Source: Zancudomyces culisetae (lineage: Eukaryota > Kickxellomycota > Harpellomycetes > Harpellales > Legeriomycetaceae). From it: a DNA stretch of 45,372 bases. Position 1 is the first letter of the stretch. Each line of letters starts with the position of its first letter. Of the stretch, positions 1 through 12,500 are shown one piece after another. Location: contig LSSK01001912.1 in assembly GCA_001969505.1 (NCBI GenBank), forward strand, positions 1 through 45,372, written 5' to 3'. Below the pieces are notes generated by a model. That model was not told where the DNA came from and made no database searches. It saw only the letters and a list, made by a program, of their open reading frames with translations. Position numbers and translations under genes: made by a program.

Positions 1-440
1 AGCTGGGTGATAGCTCGGGCTTGGTGGCCAGGATCTGAGAATCTCTTTTGAAATTCATTCTCGAACCCTTTGAAATCTGAGAGCAACGGTGATTGGGTAT
101 CGATAAGGTTATCGAACCACAGGGCAGCATGACCGGCAAGGTGAGAACTGATGAACCATATCTTGTTATGGTCACTCTGGAACACGTCTGGTCTGGCCCA
201 GAACTGGCGCTTGATCTCGGCAGTGAAGGCTCGGAACCTTCCTGATTCTCCTGAGTATTTCTGGATTTCTGGTATTCTGATACCATCAATCCTTGGCTGC
301 GGATTTGCTGCAGGCAAATTCTGCAACTGACTGGGGACTTGAGCGGGTGTCTGGGCTTGAGCCTGGGCTTGAGCTTGACTTTCTTGCAAAGCTTGTTGCA
401 TAGCTAATTTTGCGATCTCATCTAATTGGTGGACCATCAT
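1..440 (-). mobile_element. Ty3/gypsy-type retrotransposon gag, 5' part (runs off left edge)
   Basis: An open frame of 146 codons runs from an ATG at 440 to the left edge without a stop. After a short N-terminal helix comes a Gln/Ala-rich stretch (alternating QA residues, about 23-30) and a Pro-rich linker. The segment after it has the look of retrotransposon gag (Retrotrans_gag type): a conserved Trp in AALWFDNL followed about 17 residues later by FENEFQKRFSDP, the usual F...F..RF.D pattern. The element is oriented leftward, so protease, reverse transcriptase and integrase would lie beyond position 1. Whether it is intact cannot be judged from this end. The family assignment rests on pattern recognition of gag only; a Ty1/copia gag is less likely. 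Confidence 0.75.
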
Positions 441-900
441 TAACTCTTCAACCAATAATTAGAAGTTTCCCAAAATGTCAGGAAACAAATTTATTTAAGT
501 TGGGAAACTTAATGTTCCCAAGTTAGGATTCAAAGGTAATTAAATATGATTAAAAATAAATATTAAAACTTATGGGTAAATAATGCGATTCTGACAATCT
601 CCTTGTCTTGTTACCGCATCACGGAAACTTGTGCGTTGACGTTTTTAGGCTCCTCCAGTACCGGATTTACCGTCATTGTCGTTTTCTACCCCCTCCATCA
701 TCGTTGGTTTTGCTGGTTAAAAAACTGTGTTCTTATCTTTAAAAAAGCTGCAATTTGATTGGTTGATACAAGAAAAATGTTTTTTTCCTATTAAATTATT
801 ACCGGTATTTCATTATCTGGAATAATATATCACCAAATTTATTTTCAAAATCTATATATCAAATTATTATCGTCTATTTAACGATGTAAGGTAGTATATT
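441..900 (-). other. Retroelement leader / possible 5' LTR region
   Basis: This stretch lies upstream of the gag ATG on the minus strand and should contain the untranslated leader, primer-binding site and 5' LTR of the element. I could not fix LTR ends, because only one end of the element is in the window and no second copy is available to compare. A very short open frame (ATG at 701, stop at 645, 18 codons, Gly/Asp/Glu-rich) lies in it. No other gene is visible to 1313. Confidence 0.35.
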
Positions 901-1313
901 TACTTTTATTTAAATTAAGAGCTTTTATTTGTTTTTGAGTTTAGTAATAATGTATTCATAATATGAGCAAACTTTATTATTTGATACGAAATAGAAGTAA
1001 ATTTAATAAAGTAATTTCAACTAAGTTATACTTATTAGATTAACTTATCTTTGTTTAATAATCCGATTTTAGTACGAAATATACCAAAAGGTTTGTAATC
1101 TAATTTAATTAATTTAATAATTTGTGCCAGCTTAGGATTACTCATCATTAGTAAATATAAAATTTTTTTGTTCTTAGTTTTAGAATTGCAAGGTTCTAGT
1201 ATCAACAACTACTTTTTAGTGCTTTGAATAGGATATTTATAACTTATTTTATATTCATAAACTGTAAATCGATGGAAATAAACTGTAAAAAAAAATTATC
1301 TGAAGGTGTAGAA

Positions 1314-2848
1314 TTATTGAACGAGTTTACACTCCTGGTATATGTTTTTTGGTATATACTGTTCAAGGTACTTTTGGTAGGTGTTCCAGTCACATTTATT
1401 AAGATTGCACCAGGGTTCGTTGGTTGTAGGATCTGAAAGTGTCGAAATTTGATTCCCATTATAAAGCGCGCGAATATAGTACTTTTTATCAGTATTGTTT
1501 CTCCAAAGTTCAATATGTATGCTTCCTGCATAAGGCACTAAATAGTCTTCAATATTATTTGTTTTAAATATAGCTAGCATTGGCACAATAGTCTCGTCAT
1601 GACCTGCATAAATACTCATTCGAACAGTTCCGTTATTTGTTTTCTCGGCACATTGATTATGCATATCGTAGTCTATCTGCTTTGCAAGTTCAGTGTTTAG
1701 CTGTGAAAAAAACGCACCGCCAGTTAATTTATTGTATTCATCGGCGTATGGGCTTAGTCTACGAGTATATGTGAGCTCAAAAAGAGTGTTTTTCAAACTA
1801 AGCTGGATATCGTCTTCTGTGATACAAGTATCTTCATTACACAACTTTGGCTTTCCGTGGCATTCAATTGCCCAAAAAACATCTGCAAAAGCACGATAAC
1901 CTAATGTCGAGTTGGCCATGACTGAAGATCCATAACCTAGTATCTTATTGAGTCTCAAAGCGTCCGAGTATGAGTTGTTGAAATAAGATTGATATTCTGG
2001 AGTTGTTCGCATCAATGCTCCAAGTTGGGAAATTCTTGGGCACATGAGTGAGTTGGGATACATTGTTTCTTTTTCTTGTGGAAAACTTGTAAAACCAATA
2101 GTCGTATTTCCTCCTGTGCCTGATGGATAAAAACCAGTCATCAAGCCTTCCGCAGATGCTAGCGTTCTCCTATTTATTTATGAATAAAGTGTAAACCCAA
2201 TTTGTATTTTTTTCCCTTTCAAACCAGTTTTTAATAATTTTTTTTAATAATTTCTTATGAACAAGCATTATTTAGTTATTTATTGTGTTAATAACTTTAG
2301 TTAAATTATAAAAATCAAACTTACGGGACATTAGTATGTCGAACTCTGATAGTGTCCTTTTCTAGCTTCTTGTTTAATAGGTTCATTTTATCAACATATA
2401 CCTTTCTAAGTTGACTTCCATATGCTTCCATTTGATTCACCCCTTTTCTGGATAGTTGACCAGTGAAACAATTTCCCTTCCAGTACAATCCTGCCATGTT
2501 GGATGCTTCATCAGAATCATCGGTGTACGTATCAATTTTAACACCACCCTGGACACCTGGTACTGTGTTAGCATACGCATACTCGTAGTGCTTGTGGGGA
2601 CAGATATCCCAAATTGTGGTGTCTTTAGGTGCAAAATAAGCTGGAGTTCTATCCCCGTGTCTTGATATTGCTTGAACAAAAAGCAATGTGCTGTCATCCA
2701 TTGGCTTGTAACTTGAGGGATTTGGGTATTCAGCTTGGCAATAGGCAAGCTTTGAAATATTATGGTTTTCTACCTCCGGTGGAAAGTACGTAGCACTGAT
2801 GCTATGGATCAGAACGGATGTTACTGTTAGATAGACTTTAATTGACAT
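1314..2848 (-). CDS. Secreted histidine acid phosphatase
   Basis: Exons are 2848-2325 and 2169-1314; the 155-nt intron has a GTAAGT donor and a TAG acceptor, and splicing gives a 459-residue protein. An N-terminal hydrophobic signal peptide covers about residues 1-19. The branch-2 histidine phosphatase motif RHGDRTP is at 63-69 (nucleophile His64), and the proton-donor pair HD is at 365-366 in GHDE. The splice junction rebuilds the family's R-T-x-x-S-A element (PRTLASAEG), which strongly supports the intron. Enzymes of this family hydrolyse phosphomonoesters outside the cell or in acidic compartments. HDE in place of HDT is a known variant. Several N-x-S/T sites and paired cysteines fit a secreted glycoprotein; no GPI-type tail is visible. 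Substrate preference (phytate, sugar phosphate or general) cannot be read from sequence. Confidence 0.9.
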
Positions 2849-5026
2849 TTTCTTGTTTTTTTACTAGCAAACTAGCCTTTTGAACAAATTTTAGAATAGT
2901 ATTACTTTAAACTAAGTTAGGAATTAAACTAGTACAGATTTGTGTAGGATGCATAGTTGTTAAGGATCTGTCTGTATTTATAATAAAAATAGAACTAAAT
3001 AGTAGTGTTAAATATCATTAATCAAAGTATATGCTTATTTTTGATATAGGAGGATGTTTAGCAACCAAAAACACGTTCAAGATTTTTATGTTACTACATT
3101 CACGTTTCTTAACAATTTAAACTTATTGGACAAAAATAATCTAGTTAGAAAAGTTATCGAGTGATCTTACGCAGTTTTAAACTATAGAATACATTTTTTT
3201 TGTCTAATAAAAAATAACCTTAGTATATGTTCAATAAGTACTAAAAAAAAACAAAAGAAAGTTAAACTAGGGATGATTATGTTACCACGTGTATAGTAAT
3301 TAGTCTTGTTTTTACTTTGATAGCAGTGTTGGACATGTACTAGATATTAAATATTAGATTATTGATTGTCCATTTTAGTGACTCTTAAAAATTAATTCCA
3401 TTTTTCTGGATGAGCACGTTTTATTTTGATAGGGTAAATTTCATTTTTACCTTAGAGAGAAGTATACTTCAATAAACACTGTTGCCGATCACAAACTCCC
3501 TTAAACTTATAAAATTAATATTCAAAAATCGGACATAGTCACACAAACACAGGACTATGTCGGATAATAAAGTTAACATTAGTGTTTACGTGAAACGTGG
3601 TTTGAGCGAAAGCAAAGATTATATTTAACCTCAACAACATTTTGGATTTTAAAAATGTTTTTAATGGAGGGCTAACAGAATATTTTTTCATTTTATAAAT
3701 ATCTTCAAAAACGTGCAACTTGAGAATGATAACAAATAATAGCCTCAAGATTACGATTCTGGACAAAAAAATAGAGCCACGGACCCACCTACTCAACTCG
3801 GTTCTACTATAGCTAACAATTAATGATATGTTAAGTAAAAAAATTACATGAGTATTTATGCTAATCTTTTAATACAGCTTTGTACAAATCAAGGGTTAAA
3901 GTTATAAAACAGTGGAAATACCTTTGTATACCTTTATACCGATTTGAAACCATTATTTTTTATAACGAGGTAGTGAAACTGGATTGCAGATTTTCATTAT
4001 CAATCATGCTCTTGTTTCAGCTCAATCGATATGTATGAAAATTCGAATTTCAATATTCGTACCTGTATTCAGTTAATATAAACAATAAATCTAGGACCCA
4101 GGCAAAATTAGACTTTGTACCAATTTGGGCAAATGATTATAATTCGATTTCCACGTTTATTATTAAATACATCAATTGGAAAATGCAAACTGAACAAAAA
4201 TAATTACCTAAACCAATTAAATTAACAAATCTGTGATTTTTTTGAGTTATATTGATATTCGATATATGGTTCAAAATAGATATGATTAAATTGTCAACTG
4301 TAAACTAAAATTAAAATACTTGTAGTTCTGTAGCTAAACCAAGGATATTGAATAAAAATATAAACTTTGGAAATATACCCAGATTAAACTTTAATTTAGT
4401 ATCGAAAATCTCAGACAACCATGTGCGCCACAAACATCGTCTTTTTAAAAGTAGCTCCGAGTACAACTATTTTTCAAATATGTGTTGGTTTCTTGTATAC
4501 TTTGTAGAGTGGAGCTAATGAGAATGTGTTTTGCAGGCTAATCTTTGTAGCCCACTATTACTTGCCAAGACCGATAAAAAACAAAAAAAATACTACAATT
4601 CACATTGTTATTCCGGTTTGGTAAAGAAGGATTCTGTATTTAACAAGGTTGGCCACACTATACAATGATAAACAAAGCCATAGAATCAGGGATATTGCTT
4701 TTAATAGTAATCTTCAAACATGGGATTTGATCAAAAATACCTTTAAAAAAAACAAAAGGTATTATTTGGGGAATAGGGAAAAGAGGAGAGGAAATAAATG
4801 TATGTGATACTTTATTAATTCGATGAAACTTGAAAAGACTTGGTTAAAAAAATAGAAAAATTGACACATTTTGATAACTAGAATCAGCCATGTGTGTACT
4901 ATTAACCGGGAAAAAAAAAGCAAAGGCAAAAGGCAAAGACTAAATTAAAAGATAATCTGCAACACACTCAACAGTAAAAGGGATGGGATTTTCCCTCAAC
5001 TACGATATTGTTACTGGTGATACTTT
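2849..5026. other. Intergenic, no convincing gene
   Basis: AT-rich stretch upstream of the acid phosphatase. It contains scattered short open frames in all directions, none with a good start, splice pattern or recognisable motif. The region about 4420-4720 (plus) has peptide-like runs broken by stops and may be a decayed element. A short inverted repeat lies at 3530-3563. Confidence 0.5.
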
Positions 5027-5537
5027 TTAATTTGCTTTGTACAAACAGACTAATAGCTGCTTGGTGATATGGAAGAAGAATTTGTCACTTGGGTCGAGTT
5101 CAGTTTCAACTACAATACCAAATTTTTTTTCATTGATTTGCCGCAATTACATGTTTTCAAGCTATCATTACATCCCAAGATCAGCCATGGTTATGGATAA
5201 TTTGAAAAGATGGTACTTTCTAGACACATGATATTTAAACAACCCGACTTCACTACTGATCATTAAATTTTTCACTCTGGTACTTTTTTTTTTGTCCTCA
5301 GCATTAAAAAAGTATATCTGGTACTGTTCAAAACTCTTTAGGACAATCGATAACCGGGCATTGATTGATTTCGAAATGACAGCATCATAATTGTTTTTGT
5401 CTCCTTCGTGGAGTCATAATTAGCACAAACTCGTCGTAAAGATCTGGAAACGATTGTGAATATAAATTAAGACATTCATCTACCAAAGTAATACTGGTCT
5501 TAAATTTGTTAAAGAAGTCTTTAGGTGTAATATCCAT
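5027..5537 (-). pseudogene. PAH-like (Sin3-type) gene, frame-disrupted
   Basis: An ATG at 5537 opens about 40 good codons whose end (FPDLYDEFVLIM, about residues 30-41) resembles the first half of a paired amphipathic helix (PAH) repeat, the corepressor-binding module of Sin3. The frame then runs into nonsense and a stop, but one frame over, from about 5420, the peptide continues with what looks like the second half of a PAH (an NNYDAVISK run, then a Leu/Phe-patterned helix). Downstream, coding-like peptides sit in two further frames, the last ending at a TAA at 5027 and reached across an 8-A run. No GT-AG intron of matching phase explains the first break. Either this is a decaying small PAH gene or the assembly has indels here. 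The PAH call is from consensus memory and is moderate. Confidence 0.4.
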
Positions 5538-6537
5538 AGTTGAATCGTGTTTAAGTGAGTAAGCAACTGAACTGATTTTTAATATATTTAAAAAACTTTT
5601 TTTTTAAAAAAAATAAAAAAAGTCTGGGTTACGATGAGTAGATTTAAATCTAAAGAAGGATTTAAGTGAGAGACAGAAGAAGAAAAAAAAAATAAAGTGG
5701 AAGGAGAAGAGAGAACAGAGAATCTTGAAAAAGAGGTTTATACCATCATTTTATAGAGAATTGTTTACAATAATAAAAATAGTATGTGGAGTTTTGTGTT
5801 TTCAGTACAAAGTTATAGCTACATTTAGAATATCATTCAATCTAAAGAGCTCATGAATACAGCAAATAAGAGTTTAGCGGATAATATTTAGTATAACGCA
5901 TGAAAATAATACCACATTAAACAAAACAAAGCAAAAAAAAACAAAAACAAAAGGGAATAATGAAACTTTTAATGAATATTCTTTTTATCCAATTTAGAAG
6001 GACTTGGAATGGAATTGAATGAGGTGAGATGCAAACAGTTGTAAAAGAGATGAAAAGCAAGTAATGAAGGAGGATGAGGTAATTGTTTACACCCGTTCTT
6101 TTTTCTTTATTTTTATTTTTCTTGTAAAATACTTGCAAACACTTGATTAAATCGTATTTAGCACCCCCCCCCCCTCCCTCCCCCTCCTTCTCCCTCCCCT
6201 TAAAACAACATTTACAAAATAAACCAAAAACCAAAAATCTAATCTAGTCTTTTCAAGATTATTAATAGATTCTAAATCTATTTCTTTTAATGAATTTGTA
6301 AAATATAATAATAATAATAATAATAAAAATAAAAATAAAAATAAAAATTGGATCCTTTTTTTTTATTGATTTGTTCCAAAAATGTATTTTTCTAAAATTT
6401 CTGGATTATTAAAATAGAAAAATAAGAATAAGAGTAATTAGTAATTAAATGAATTAGTTAATTAATTAATTAAAAAATAATAAACTTGTAATAAAAAAAG
6501 TGAAAAGTGAAAATGGTAAATTGATAAATTAAATCCA
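5538..6537. other. Intergenic region with simple repeats
   Basis: No gene seen. It holds A-rich and purine-rich tracts, a C-run near 6164-6174 within a pyrimidine-rich stretch, and AAT/AAAAAT microsatellite DNA at about 6305-6348. The right part is probably the 3' UTR and terminator of the glucan synthase gene. Confidence 0.6.
6305..6348. repeat. AAT and AAAAAT microsatellite
   Basis: About seven AAT units run directly into about four AAAAAT units, in the probable 3' flank of the glucan synthase gene. Confidence 0.85.
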
Positions 6538-9500
6538 TTACTTGAATTTGGAAAAAACAAAATTATACAATGCAGGAGAAAGTTTGAAAATACTAGGCAA
6601 ATTAGGAAGGTCATCGAAACCAACACCATTGGCACTGCCAAGCTTAAAGTTAGAGAAAAACACAGTCAGCAAACTCAGCAAAAACGCCACAATCGCAGCA
6701 AACAGGAAACCCAGGATAATCGAGGACAAAATGGCAGTGCGGGTGCGCGACCGGTTCATGGAGCGCGAATACAGCGGCATCGAGTTTTGGTTCTTGGGAG
6801 CCATCCAGAACAGCAGGGTGGTGTGCAGCGTGTCGATTTTGGGAACCAGACATACAAGGAACAGCAGCGAGAGGATTAGGTGGGAAATGACGAAATCGGC
6901 TATAAACAGCGACGATTCAATGGCCTTGCATAGCAGCTCGCGCAGGAAAATCAGCGGGTTGAACAGAGTCTTGGAGGCAGACGGGTTTCGTTGGTGATCA
7001 AAGGTGTTGTTGAGTTTGGAACTGGTCCAGTTTCCGGTATACCAAGCCACGTTGTAGTTGTTGGAAAGAGATTCTCTGGTCAAAAAGAGAGACGACAGTA
7101 TGGAAAAGATGGCATAGTGGTTGTAGATAACAGTGGAGATTCCTAGGACAGTTCGGCTGAACGAGTACTGCTCAACGGTATAGACAAAATAAACCAAAAA
7201 GACAGAAAACAATAGTTGCAGAATGCGTGAAATGGAAAACATCACATTGCCATAGTTGGAAGGCCGGATGTTTATGGCCTTGGAAAACATCAGAGAAAAC
7301 AGACACAGCAAAAGATTGACAACCGAGTTGAAAATGATGGGGGCAAGAGTAATCAGCGCAATATAAAACAACGAGCTGTAGAACTTTGGGATGATGAGCT
7401 GGCCAGTCGTTGGATCTGTGGTGGTGTTAGGAGAACCAATCCAGCGCGAATGGACAAACATAAAGGCAATGTCGATAAGAACGGCTAGGAAGAGAGGAAC
7501 AATGATGGAAGGTAGAAACAGGTTTGATTTTTTGGCACGTCGAATGTATTTGCGAGAACTGTTTGAACGGTTGCGTTTGATTCCAACAATTTGACAACGG
7601 TTTAGACGAACATAATTGATCCAACTAAAATTAGAAGATTGTTGTTGTTGTTGCTGTTTTTGTTTTAATTTTTGTTTTAGTTTTAGTTTTAGATTTTGTT
7701 GTTGAGGAGTAAATGATGATTTAGATAAAGGTCGTTGTAGAGATTTAGATCTAGACCTATTCTTAGATTTAGAGTTGGAATTTGAGTTAATAGAATTGTC
7801 AACTATAGGAATATCAGTAGTGGCATTTCCAGAGAACAAAAAGAACAAGAACCGACGGTAATCAATTAGGAAATCAACCAGCAAGAAATTGTGGGGATTA
7901 AAGATGAAAGGCGACAGAATCAACGAGATGATTATAAACCAAAAGAACAGCATGGGAGTGGCGAAATACGTAGCAGTAATGTATACCAGCAAAATCAAGT
8001 TGCGACAACCAAAATATATCGACGATTGAGTAAATTGAGTGTAGAGCGTGGCAAACGAGGTTCGAGACGTAGCAAAGCCACGGCCTGTTCCAATATACTT
8101 GGCACCACCAAGCACAAAGTTTGAGTGGATGGCATTTGAGTATATCCGAGTAACTTGGACTTCATAGAGAGGAGACAACGACAGAAACTGCTTGAACAGC
8201 CGCTTGAACGCCAAATACGCACCCTTTTCAGCCAACATTTGCAGCAGCAGAGGAAGGAACGAAATGGCAAGAACCGAAAGAATCGACAGAGTGGTTCGTT
8301 GGATCCACTTGGTGATGGGAGCAAGGTAGAAGCAAGGCATGTCGTTTTTAAAGTAGTTGTCGAGATAAAAAGTGCTGTACGGATCAAAGTCAGGAAGACA
8401 CAGTTGCGAATACGTAGAAAAGGTGGCAATGTAAAGACACGTCAACATGAACAATTGAATCGAACCCATAATCATCATGTTGTTTATATGGAAACCAGGA
8501 TGAGCATAGTAGAACGTAAGGAATCTGTCCAGTGGCAGGAAACAACTGAGCCAGTAGTATTCACGTGACAGCATTTGTTCGCCCATACCAGTTCCGATTT
8601 TGGTGATAAAGTTAAGAGTTGAACAGAAACCCAAATCTCTTCCCTTTCCACACTGGAAGTATTCGGTGTGTTTGATACGACCGCCACGACTGAAGGCATT
8701 CATTCCAGCATAGATATCTTCGTTGAGATGCAGTCCCTTTTGCGCCTTGGAGAAACCACCACGGGTTGACATGAATACAAAATTCATAAAATCAGGATGG
8801 CCATAGTGGAGACGACCACCCATTTTGGCCATAATGCGCTGGGTTAGCGTACCAAAAGTAGCTTCTTTTCCAGCAGCGACATCACCCAGCACACCAGCAC
8901 TTTCACTGAAGATGTACTCTCTTGCTCCAACTATAGCAACCGAAGGTTTTTGTAAAAGTGGTTGTAGTTTCTTTTGTTTTATCTGTTGTTCACTTTGGTT
9001 TTGGGTTTGATTTTGGGATTGTAGTAGTTGGATTGCATTTGTTGGAGCAAACGAATTATAAGGATCAAATTGATTATCGGCATGAGAATTGGAGTATTGC
9101 TCAAACTCACCAAGAATGTTTCTGATTTTAAAACACTCTTCAAGGTAATTGTCCTGGTTCGCATCAATCATTTGCAGGTACTCACCACGCACAAAGATGA
9201 CGGCATGGTTCTGATTGTCCGACTTTCCATCGCCAAGAATTGGATTTCCAGCCAGTTCTATTCGATACTTGGGTCTGCGGAACCCACTAGGCAACAATGG
9301 ACACGAATAATCAACCAGGCAACTATACACACGCACCGTCTTGCTTGCTGAATCGATAGCCTCTTCAATAAACGCAATTTGCAGGTTCTTGTAACTCTTC
9401 ATCAAAAACTCGACATTCTCCAACTCCTCCGCATTGAACTTCATGTACCGCTGCATCGCTATTACAAACTTGAATTTCCTATTGGCCATCGCATCCAAAT

Positions 9501-12500
9501 GGCTGGCTAGGTGCTCAGACCCTTGTCCGCCATACAACGAAACAGTCGTTGGAGATTCAATACGATGAAGAATTTTGATTGCCTTTGCATAATTCATAAA
9601 CCCAGAAATTGTTCGGTACAGAGTTTGCGATCGAAGAGAAGCCCAGATTCTTGTTCGAAAAGTAAATTCTGGAGCTGCATGTTTAAACCCAATTGACTGG
9701 AAATAATAAGCATCATTATTTCCATCTTTTTCTTTTTCTTTTTCCTTTTCCTTTTCTTTTTCTTTTTCTTTCTCCTTTTCTTTGTCTTTGTCTTTGTCTT
9801 TAAAAGGAGTTGGAGCAGAAATAGTCATTTTTTTACCAGTTGGAGTACTTGTTGGAGAAATTTTCGGAGTGTTTGAGTTTGTTGATGATAAATTCTCAGT
9901 TGAAACATACCGACTCTGTGGATTACTTTGGTAATAAGCTTCTGGATTATTAGCCACCATTTCCTTTGTATCTGTTACAAAATTGTCCCATTCATCAGGA
10001 TGCAACGATTTCAAATAATCCAACGCTGTCACCCGTGAAAAACTATCGCTTTCCCGAATAATCTCTCGAAGACTCAATATGATCTTCTCCTCATAATGCG
10101 GAGTCAACACTGTAAATGTCGGCATCTTCTCTACCGGCAAAGGTTCGGGAATATCCGGCATCGTCAACGAATGTGCAAAGAACTCCAGTCGGCGCTCTGC
10201 CTCGCTCTTTGGTGTATAAAATGCACTCGCCGGCTTTCCATTTCGATTCTCTAGGAAATAGTCTGGCGTCTTTAACAACAAAACTTGGTCGCTGTCTTGG
10301 CCATCCATTTCCCCACTACTCACACTCACGCTTTTTTTGGCCCGCAACAAACCACCGGTTTCTTGTCCTTGCCCTGGCCCTGGCTGCTTCTCGGATGACA
10401 CTTGGTAAAACAATAGATTCTTGACGTTTTCTATTCCTAGCAAATGCTCGCGATACATACTAATCACTATAGCATTCCACACCTGCGAACACAATTCCTT
10501 GGGTTTACAATGAATATCCATTTCATTCGTTGCCAGCAGCTTTGTATATATCCGCTTGGGAGTTCCACTGAGCACTTTGCTCATTGGCTGGAATATCGTT
10601 GCTACCCCAGCCTGGCCAACATATGTAAACACCGAAAATGCCGTGTTGATTAGCGAGTACCATAAATACGTATCCAAAAAGAACAAAATCAAATCCAAAA
10701 ACAACACCAGCCCCAATGCTATAAACCTCTGGCCTGAACACAGTACCGAGCCTATCCATCTTTCATAACACACCTGTGGTACATACAAATACAACCACTG
10801 GATAGTATCACGCACCGACAGCACCAAGAAAAAGTACGACTCCAAGTACTTGGCCAAAAAGATTATAAACCACATTCCCACACTCAATAAACGACCAGAC
10901 CGATCGAGCTTTGGAAAATTCGTTGTAAAAGTACGGTTGACAGGTGCCCGCGGCTGTTGAAACAACTTTCCAGGAGGAACAATTCCCAAGACCAACGTAA
11001 TCACCACACTCATTCCCAAATATATCTTGGAACACAAAGAAACCAGCGAAAACTGGTTCCGCAGAGCCTTGGACACACTGCTGTTCGGCTTGACAGTGCC
11101 AGTCCTTGCGTCGTATTTCGGATCCTTTCCATACTTTAACAACATGAAAAACGGAACCAACTCAACCACAATCAACAATATAAACAATACACACCGCCGC
11201 AACAACACCGAAACATTGCGGTAGTTGACTTGTATAAACGTATACTCCAACAACGTACCACAAAGCGCAATCAGCGGCGCAAACACACCCATCACGCCTA
11301 TCGTCGCCAGCTTTGTCGGCGTCACATCTTCAAACGGCAACTCGGCGCCCATATTGTCAACGCGCTGGAACGTCGGCACAAATCGGTAGAGATACGACGA
11401 GTCGTACAGAAACCCTGACACACTCATCAGGTAGTAGAAATACACCGTAATGTGCAGAATCCAAATCCGGCTGAAATTCGTCACAAAATGCATCATTGTC
11501 CGCCGCTCCCGATACGTCTTGCACATACTCGCTGTGTAGTCCATATTCTTCATCGCCGCATATCTCTCCGCTGGTGGAATCGACATCAGCTTGTCTCCTC
11601 GCTCCGTCACCAGTCGCTCCAACCCCTCACGTGTCCAAAACACCTCATTGATATCGTCGTACCCTATAGTCTTGTCATGGTCTTTATCGCTATTCACTAC
11701 TGTTGTCGCGCCTTTATAACTCTTTTTTTTAAACCGCTGCGTCCGAATATATTCATAAATCGGCCGAATCACATCTTGCAAATAATTCACCTGTCCTGAA
11801 ATCAGTGCTCGGTCCGTCTCCACAACATTGGTTTGGTGGTAGTCGTAACATATCTTGAATATAAAACACAAAAACTCGGGACAATACCTCAAGTTTCCTG
11901 CCTCTCCCCACACCAACAACCACAACGCTATCTGCCGCACCCGCTCCTGACTATTCATTTGCAACATTGCCTCGTGCCATTTCCTCTCATATTCTGCTTG
12001 CTTCTTTCCTTTTCCTTTCCCTCCTTTTCCTCCTTTTCCTTTTGTTTTATTGCCTTGTAGATAATAACTATATGATTCTGAATCTACTACATCCACTTCA
12101 AATTGTGTACTAAAATACCATTTGCGATAATTCGCCTCAATTCCTCCTATATAATCTGCATGTAACGTCAACAACGCCATTCTCGGTGTCATTCGTGATG
12201 CTCTACTATCCAACATTGACATCATCATCTCATACATATTCCTCATACTGTCTACTTGGAATCCTAAACTGCTTTGTAAATCTTCAAATATACTTATAAT
12301 CTCTTCTTTACTAATTGGAATCAATGTAACATCACTCCATCCTGGATATTCCTTTTCTCCGTCCCCCATTCCTTCCTCTTCTATTCCTCCTATTCCTCCT
12401 CCTCTACCATATACATCCGTATTATAACCATAGGCTCCTTCGTCCTCTTGCGACCACCCTCCTTTTCCTCTCCTTCCTCCTGCTCCTGCTCCTGCTCCCT

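Noticed and set aside
5415-5437. A 23-nt intron to repair the PAH-like frame
   Set aside because: The GT...AG segment there does not restore the needed phase.
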